DNA of 33,296 bases, taken from Chara braunii. Lineage: Eukaryota; Streptophyta; Charophyceae; Charales; Characeae. The stretch spans positions 55,670 through 88,965 of the forward strand of contig BFEA01000757.1 in assembly GCA_003427395.1 (NCBI GenBank), read 5' to 3'. Shown here piece after piece: positions 27,738 to 33,296 of the stretch. The notes below the pieces were generated by a model. That model made no database searches. It had not been told where the DNA came from and was given only the letters and a program-made list of their open reading frames with translations. The number at the start of each line of letters is the position of its first letter. The first letter of the stretch is position 1. A program made the translations under genes and the position numbers.

Positions 27738-27990
27738 ATCCTAGAGTGCCCCCTCCTTCCAGCAAGAGAAAAACTGCTTGTAGTGGCATTAAAATTGGTA
27801 GCAAGGGGGCTGTTTATGCTGGAACATAGTCCCACTGGGTACTCAAGGTCCCAGGTAGGGTGCCAACCTATCCAGCAAAGAAGAGTACCACCTTGTGTCC
27901 CAGACTATCCCTGCGGTACTGAAAGGAACAGACAAGTTCAGATGGTCCCTACTCAGCTACTACCAATTCAGAATGAAAAGACAAAAGCAC

Positions 27991-29384
27991 TGTTGTTACG
28001 ATCCTGGCCAATTTCGAAGTGCAAGATTCATGAGAAACTTAGAGAAAGCACAATGCCGTCCAAATGGAAAAGAAATGAATGAACTTGAGAGGAGAGAGGG
28101 AAAGAAGAACAAGAAGAAGAAATAAAGAAAGAAGAATGATAATCCCCCTTCTCCTCGCCAACCAAACTCCTCCTCCTTTACTCCTCGCTCTTATTCAAAC
28201 AATAAATAATAATGATAATGATGAATGGCAGAACCAGAGTCAATGTCTGAATCTCTCTTCTACTGCCAGCACCACTTGAGGTCCACCATAGCCATGGCCA
28301 CCCTTCTCCTTCCTCTTCAGGTAGGCCGAGGCTATGGCGGACTACTAAGGGCCCTGCCCTGCTGCACAAAAGACAACGCAAAGCAGCTATGGCCTCTCAC
28401 TCTCAGGCCCCCGTGCCTGCCTCAGAGATTCTTGATGTAGCTCTATCCCAACGGGGGGCTTCCACATGCAGTGCCAAGCAAGGTGATGAAGATGCCATCC
28501 ACCATAGCCAGGTAAGTACCCCTGGCGCTCCCTTCCCCTAGTCCTCTTCTTCCTCCTCCTCCTACCCGAGCTCCTCCACGATAGCCAAGGTGGAGGGCTG
28601 GGCACTCCTTCCCCACAGCGCGGTATACCAGCGCTGATCCACCATGGGCTCCAGCAGCGTGTCGCCCAAACTTAAAACTTGCACGCAGCAAATGAGGCTG
28701 AGCCTCTCGCTCAGCCTGGAGATATAGCGGCCAACTTGCCTCTTGGGCGGTGACTTCCAGGCCGCACGGCCTCCAGGCAATCGGTACCTCCTCCCTTTCG
28801 GAGGGAAACATCATTGGGCGGTGACTTCCAGGCCGCGCAGCCTCCAGGCAATCGGTACCTCCTCCCTTTCGGAGGGAAACATCATTGCGGACTCTGATCT
28901 TGTCCGCACAGGCCCTAGACTCAGACTGTGTGCACTGGTACCTGCCTAGACCTAGCCTACAACCACTGGGTCTCTAAAAATGCCAACTTTCGTTGTCTTC
29001 TTCTGCTCGGCCTCCAGTCCCCGACACATCTACCACTACTTGGTGTGGTACCGGCCTACCTACTGCTTGAGTGTTTTTCCCGCTGCTCTAAGTGTCGCGA
29101 GCCTACTCCAGCCACTTGAGTGTTTTCCCCGCTGCAACCCTCAAATTCACGGCCACAGGTAAGTACCGGCCCTCCGGGGCCTCCATGCAAACAAGTGCCC
29201 TTGCAGGTCACACACTCACTCAGACCGACAAACACTCAGACAGGCACACAGACCAGCAAGCGAGCACACACATACACACATAGAAAACTCAGCAGAAAGC
29301 GGGAATCTCAGCAAGGCATTCATTCCAGCGGCAAAACTCAGAAATCAGCTGTGTTCTCAGTCCGTGTTCTGGCAGGTCCTTACA
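27991..29384 (+). repeat. LTR-like repeat family L, copy B
   Basis: It starts TGTTGTTACGATCCTGG and ends GGTCCTTACA, so the ends are TG...CA. Its body aligns with copies A and C: ATTCAAACAATAAATAATAA, CCACCATAGCCAGGTAAGTA, CCTCCCTTTCGGAGGG, CACAGGTAAGTACCGG, and a CA-rich segment before the end. There are consensus 5' splice sites at 28509-28517 and 29156-29164. No 5-bp target-site duplication flanks it alone (AGCAC before, CTGTA after). An internal 71-bp duplication sits at 28745-28886. Confidence 0.7.
28745..28886. repeat. 71-bp tandem duplication inside LTR copy B
   Basis: GGGCGGTGACTTCCAGGCCG begins at 28745 and 28816, each followed by CTCCAGGCAATCGGTACCTC and CCTTTCGGAGGGAAACATC. Copies A and C have this segment once, so the duplication is specific to B. 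Confidence 0.85.
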
Positions 29385-30100
29385 CTGTAGAAAGATATGC
29401 AATGCCAACCAAGATACTTCCATCATCCATCAATCAGGTGAGAGAGCAGTCCACAAAGCCAAGGCCAAGAGAGTAGGAAAAGAAGCCCAGCATACCCCAT
29501 CAAGTCATGCAGCACCATGCACTCCATGGGCATACCCCAGTTACGTGGCACTTACCTGTGTATCCCGGACCTAGGAGATGCCCTACATCCCCCTCTCTCG
29601 TATGTCCTCCTGACCCAATTAGCAACCTCTACACTAGTGTCCTAGCAACCTAGGAGGGCCTACTGTACACCAATGTACACTGCCGCATCCCACGTCGATG
29701 TTGAACACGAATCAGCAACTTGCGGTCCTTCGGTGCAGCCATGGCTATTTCCCTACCAAGCTCGCCCTCTTGTAGGGAAGACCAAAAGTCACGCAATGTC
29801 CTCCTCAAGCTTAGAGTCCAGGTGTGAGTGCCTCTCACTCTCTCCTCTCCCAAATCACTCCAACAAGTCACCTGTGGTGTCTCGCCAGCCCATGCATCCA
29901 CTCCATCAACCTAGCAGCAGGTCATATGTCGACCCACCAAGACCTAGACGAGGAGGGGGCAGCTCCCACTTACCTCGACACCCCGCTTACCTCACTAACC
30001 AGCCCTAATCCGATATTAATTGGTCCGAATTATCTCGGAATAAGGTTGGGGCAACAAGACTACCTCTGGCCAGTCAGGGAAGTACTGCTCCGGTACCAGT
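29385..30100 (+). other. Short non-coding interior between LTR-like copies B and C
   Basis: 716 bases with no protein motif. If B and C are the two LTRs of one element, this is its interior, as in small non-autonomous LTR elements. A primer-binding site complementary to a tRNA 3' end is not obvious after 29384. TGGGGCAACAAG near 30048 is not a clear polypurine tract. A 111-codon frame (29673-30008) is Ser/Pro-rich and unrecognised. Confidence 0.4.
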
Positions 30101-31417
30101 TGTTGTGATCCTGGCTGTCTTGAAGCGCAATTACTCAAAGAAAGACAATGCCGGTCAATTGCGGCTGAGGTTGAAGAACTTGGAAAGAGAAGTAGACAAA
30201 TGAAGAAGAAGAAATAAGACTGGAAGAAGAAGGAGAAGAAGAAGATGTGCACCAGCAAAGGTCAATGTCAAATCCCCTTCCACCATCTCCATCCTCTTTA
30301 AACTCCCCCGAACTTCTTTACAATAATAATGATATAATAACAATGAAAGAATGGACCAGAACCAATGTCCGAATCTCCTTCTTACTGCCGGTCACTCATG
30401 AGGTCCACCATAGCCTTCTTTCTAGTCAAGTAGGTGGCTATGGAAGAGCAGCGGAGCCTTGCTCCGATGTTCAAAGGGCAATGCAAAGCTGATTTGCCGG
30501 TCCTACTAAGGCCGCCATCCCTATCACTACTCCGAAGCCCTCCTTGAATGAGCCAACCCCAACCGGGGCCTTCCCGGTGCAGCGCAAACCAAGAAAATGA
30601 AGTTGCAGGCCACCATAGCCAGGTAACCACCCTCGTCACTCTCATCCTTGTCCACCGTCTTCCTCCTCCTCCTCCTACTTCTCGGAGCCTTCCTCCTTGG
30701 TCCTGTCCACCATATCCAAGGTTGAGGGCCAAACCCGCCTTCTTCCTTCCCAGCGCTGGTACACCAAGTGCTTGCTCCAGCAGTGTAACGCCAAACTTGC
30801 ACACCGTAAAATGATGAAGATCTCTGTGCTCTCTTCAAAGATATACCAGGCTGCTGCCTCCTTGGGCGGCAACTTTCAAGGCCGCTTGGCCTCCCAAGCT
30901 ACTGGTACCTTCCTTCTTTTGGAGGGACTGCTATCCCTTGCTGCGGGCCCTAAACTCAGACTACTGGACCAGTACCCCTAACCCTAAGCCTCCCGGACTC
31001 TAAAACTTCCTTGGGCCTCTAATAAAGGTACCAACTTTTTGCCTTCTTCTGCCTAACTACCCGCTACTTTAGTGTTTTCCTTCCTACGCAGGCCTAGTTT
31101 ACCCACCACTTGAGTGTTTTCCATCCTACGCGGGCCTAGCCTACCGCTAAGTTCCCGCCGCAACCCCACACAAACACGGCCACAGGTAAGTACCTGGCCC
31201 GAGGGCCTTTCCACACACAAGTATCCCTGCTGGGTCACACACACACCCCAAGCAATCATGCAGTCAGACAAACACACGGAAACTCGGCAATTATCCACAC
31301 ACACACACATACTTAGAAATCTCAGGAGTATGCGTGAATCCCAGCAAGTCACACAATCCAGCCGCAAAACTCAGAGAACAGCAGAGTTCTGACTCTGCAA
31401 TTTCGTAGCTCATTACA
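30101..31417 (+). repeat. LTR-like repeat family L, copy C
   Basis: It starts TGTTGTGATCCTGG and ends TAGCTCATTACA. It shares with A and B the blocks GAATGGACCAGAACCA, GAGGTCCACCATAGCC, TTGGGCGGCAACTTTCAAGG, TTTAGTGTTTTCC, CGGCCACAGGTAAGTACC and ACACACACACATACTTAGAA. The first splice-donor motif is changed to CAGGTAACC (30620), while the second is intact (31183-31191). It is more diverged from B than expected for a young LTR pair. Confidence 0.7.
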
Positions 31418-32290
31418 GGAGGATGTGCAATGTGCAATGATGCTATGCCTGGAGGTCACAAACCAAGCACTTTAAGATAGCGATGTGCTGTTATCACACG
31501 TCTCATGAAACGTCGTACTGCTTCGATGTCCTATGTGATGTCTTCTCAATCATTTGGTTTGATTCCCAACCATTTCCACAGTTCACTGCTAGTAAGTTTC
31601 TGATTGACAGCTAATTGCCAATTGGCCCTTTCTCGTGAATATGCCTATGATATCTATCCTAGAGATCCGAGTCCTTTCCCTATCTACTGTCTGGTTTTTG
31701 AGTCCTTTCCCTATCTTTCTTTGAATTCCGAGTCATTTACATCACGTCTCCTCACTACCTCTCGCTCTCTCTCTCTCTCTCGTTCCCCCCTCTCTCTCTG
31801 TCCTTGTCACTGACTCTTTCCCGTCTTTTGCTTTGCAGCGGACTTGATGTTCGACATAGGCGCGGGGTTGGAAGTGTTGTCTCCTCTCTGTCCGAACCAT
31901 TTTTTGTCAGTAGCGGGCTTGGCGAACCTGTCCAAGGTGAGTGACATCACTGACATGTTTTGGAGATTGTATGCTACTGATGTACAAACCTCTGACTAGT
32001 GGCTTCGAAGTTCTGTTTTTTTTTTTGTTTTTTTTTTTGTTTTTTTTTTTAAATAGCTTTCTCCTCCTCGTATGGGGGACAGCTGCATTTTACTATGCTA
32101 TTTTCTTCTCAGTATTTTTCCATCTCACACTACCTACCTTGGGCTGTGCACTCAAACTGGTCTACCCACCTTTCGGACCTGCAAGGGGCCCGGCAACCCA
32201 ACCAGCCAGGAACTGAGCTCCACGTTTGGCAGACAACTACAGGGTTGAGGGTCGAAGACCACGGCAGGAGAAGCTACACGAATAACCCCT
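31418..32290. other. Anonymous sequence with CT- and T-rich tracts
   Basis: No gene is seen. There is a CT-rich stretch at about 31760-31800 and a T-rich tract at 32018-32052. A short frame at 31941-32216 is Phe-rich because of it. Confidence 0.4.
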
Positions 32291-32299
32291 AAGATCTAC

Positions 32300-32582
32300 T
32301 AGCTAAGACGTATGGGTTGAGCCTATCCCCTCAGGGTTGATCCTATGGGTTGAGCCTATCCCCTCAGGGTTGATCCTATCCTCCGTACTCCGGGCGGGGA
32401 GTTGTACCCAGGCTCTATCTATAACCCCCAGCAAGGCATGGAAGGAACAACTCCACCTTTGAGACCGACCAGGGGTGCAAGCTGTCTATCTCAGCTGACG
32501 AACCTGAAGGACGTGGGGAATTGAACCCACGACCTCCTGAATGCCACTTGCGTGCTCTACCAACTGAGCTAGGCCGCTGACC
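32300..32582 (-). mobile_element. tRNA-headed SINE-like element
   Basis: On the minus strand, GCGGCCTAGCTCAGTTGGTA, then GAGCACGCAAGTGGCATTCA and GTGGGTTCAATTCCCCAC (about 32575-32509), has an A-box, a B-box and a perfect T stem at tRNA spacing. The acceptor strands pair poorly and the anticodon arm is degenerate, so it is not a tRNA gene. Non-tRNA sequence continues for about 200 bases (CAGCTTGCACCCCTGGTCGG, GGGGGTTATAGATAGAGCC). This head-plus-body layout is that of a SINE. No poly(A) end was located. Confidence 0.55.
32311..32376. repeat. 33-bp tandem duplication
   Basis: TATGGGTTGAGCCTATCCCC, then TCAGGGTTGATCC, begins at 32311 and 32344 and is identical in both. It lies in the distal body of the SINE-like element. 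Confidence 0.9.
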
Positions 32583-32644
32583 CTTTGCAGTTCGGTTTTG
32601 CTTTCAAAAACACTACCTTTAAAAAAAAATAAAAAATAAAAAAT

Positions 32645-32710
32645 AAAAAAATCCTTATGGCTATGTTTGCGCCCCTGCCAGGTTGTGACAGTCTAGTTCC
32701 TTGTGTCATG
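32645..32710 (-). mobile_element. R1 retroposed family, partial copy 3
   Basis: Minus strand: ACAAGGAACTAGACTGTCAC, CAGGGGCGCA and AGCCATAAGGAT, followed by a T-rich run (read as A-rich AAATAAAAAATAAAAAA on the plus strand). It matches the 3' end of copies 1 and 2. The 5' part is missing or too diverged. Confidence 0.4.
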
Positions 32711-33197
32711 TGGTAGCAGCATGACAATTATTTTTTTTATAGCCACTGACTGAGAAAGATAACGTCCATGACTTCCAAGTTCCAAGCTTTGTATTGGGGC
32801 CAGAGAGGCCCTTGTCCTCAAAAGAGTGTCGAGAACTGGTAGCGATTTGTGAAGTTGCCGTGTTCCTCACACCGGTCTGGTGTCGTCCTCTGTAGAAGCA
32901 TTCTCTGTTGCGGACAGGCGATCATCAAAGCTGTGCCCTCTCCGCCTGTCTTCTCTGTGTCCTGTACTTCTGGTCACTTCGCTTTTATTCCAATGTCCAC
33001 CCCCTTCTTTGCTTCACTGTTGTTCAGCCATCCATTGTATGCATCTCTGGATTCTGGCCATCTTGGAGGTCATTCATGTTTCTCGTTGGAAGTTCATGAA
33101 GCTCGACCGTTGACTATGCTGACGTTCTGGGCTCAACTCATAAGAAACTTTGCTTCTCTTTCTCAAGAAACTCCTTGCCAATGCTCTAAAAAAAAGG
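32711..33197. other. Anonymous sequence near the right end
   Basis: A 77-codon frame (32880-33113) has no recognised motif. I see nothing else. Confidence 0.35.
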
Positions 33198-33202
33198 ACA
33201 AA

Positions 33203-33221
33203 GACAGACAGACAGAGAGAC

Positions 33222-33296
<75 letters not shown>
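33203..33296. repeat. (GACA)n then (GA)n microsatellite to the window end
   Basis: Interrupted GACA units lead into pure GA from about 33226 to the last base. The sequence probably stops here because of the repeat. Confidence 0.95.

Noticed and set aside
30970-30990. Telomere-like CCCTAACCCTAAG
   Set aside because: Only two imperfect units inside LTR copy C; not an array.
32509-32575. Functional tRNA gene on the minus strand
   Set aside because: The T arm is perfect, but the acceptor strands pair poorly and the anticodon arm is degenerate. A SINE head fits better.
1-33296. CRISPR array or bacterial operon
   Set aside because: No regularly spaced repeat-spacer pattern or bacterial gene order exists here; the spaced repeats are simple tandem duplications in a eukaryotic setting.

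Overview
This window looks like intergenic DNA from a large, repeat-rich nuclear genome of a streptophyte (plant lineage). A charophyte alga such as Chara is my best guess. That guess rests on the plant-type U1 and U6 snRNA copies, the plant mitochondrial-type tRNA-Ile(CAU), and the style of the Ty3/gypsy polyproteins. I found no intact host protein gene I can name. Nearly all long open frames are broken transposon pieces or low-complexity sequence.

Layout. 1-3.2 kb holds several local tandem repeats, including two exact 95-bp duplications that each meet at a single N. 4.4-4.7 kb holds a poly(A)-tailed retroposed sequence on the minus strand. 5.3-7.1 kb is a degraded Ty3/gypsy RNase H-integrase tract interrupted by a U6 snRNA retrocopy. 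8.7-8.9 kb has a perfectly folding tRNA-Ile(CAU) and a damaged tRNA-Lys(UUU) of mitochondrial type. 9.3-10.3 kb has a Gag remnant followed by a tandem set of hairpin-ended units that each carry U6-like sequence. 11-13 kb has a 213-bp tandem repeat, a protease fragment, a second copy of the retroposed family and a LINE C-terminal remnant on the minus strand. 13.5 kb has a ribosomal protein L2-like fragment.

From 14.8 to 16.0 kb lies copy A of a roughly 1.3-kb LTR-like family. Copies B and C lie at 28.0-29.4 and 30.1-31.4 kb around a 0.7-kb non-coding interior. 17.2-17.6 kb is another Gag remnant. 22.8-23.0 kb is a full-length U1 snRNA retrocopy with a poly(A) tail and a perfect 15-bp target-site duplication. 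23.7 kb carries a piece of mitochondrial atp1. On the minus strand, 24.5-24.8 kb is a hAT transposase C-terminus and 25.0-27.1 kb is a Ty3/gypsy gag-protease region. 27.3 kb is a short hairpin element related to the U6-bearing units. 32.3-32.6 kb is a tRNA-headed SINE-like element on the minus strand. The window ends in a (GA)n microsatellite.

The most notable theme is repeated retroposition or capture of small nuclear and other small RNAs: U1, U6 in two forms, a T-run-ended unknown family, and tRNA-derived sequences. LINE, LTR and DNA-transposon debris and organellar DNA are mixed in. All family assignments come from reading motifs by eye; no database search was run.
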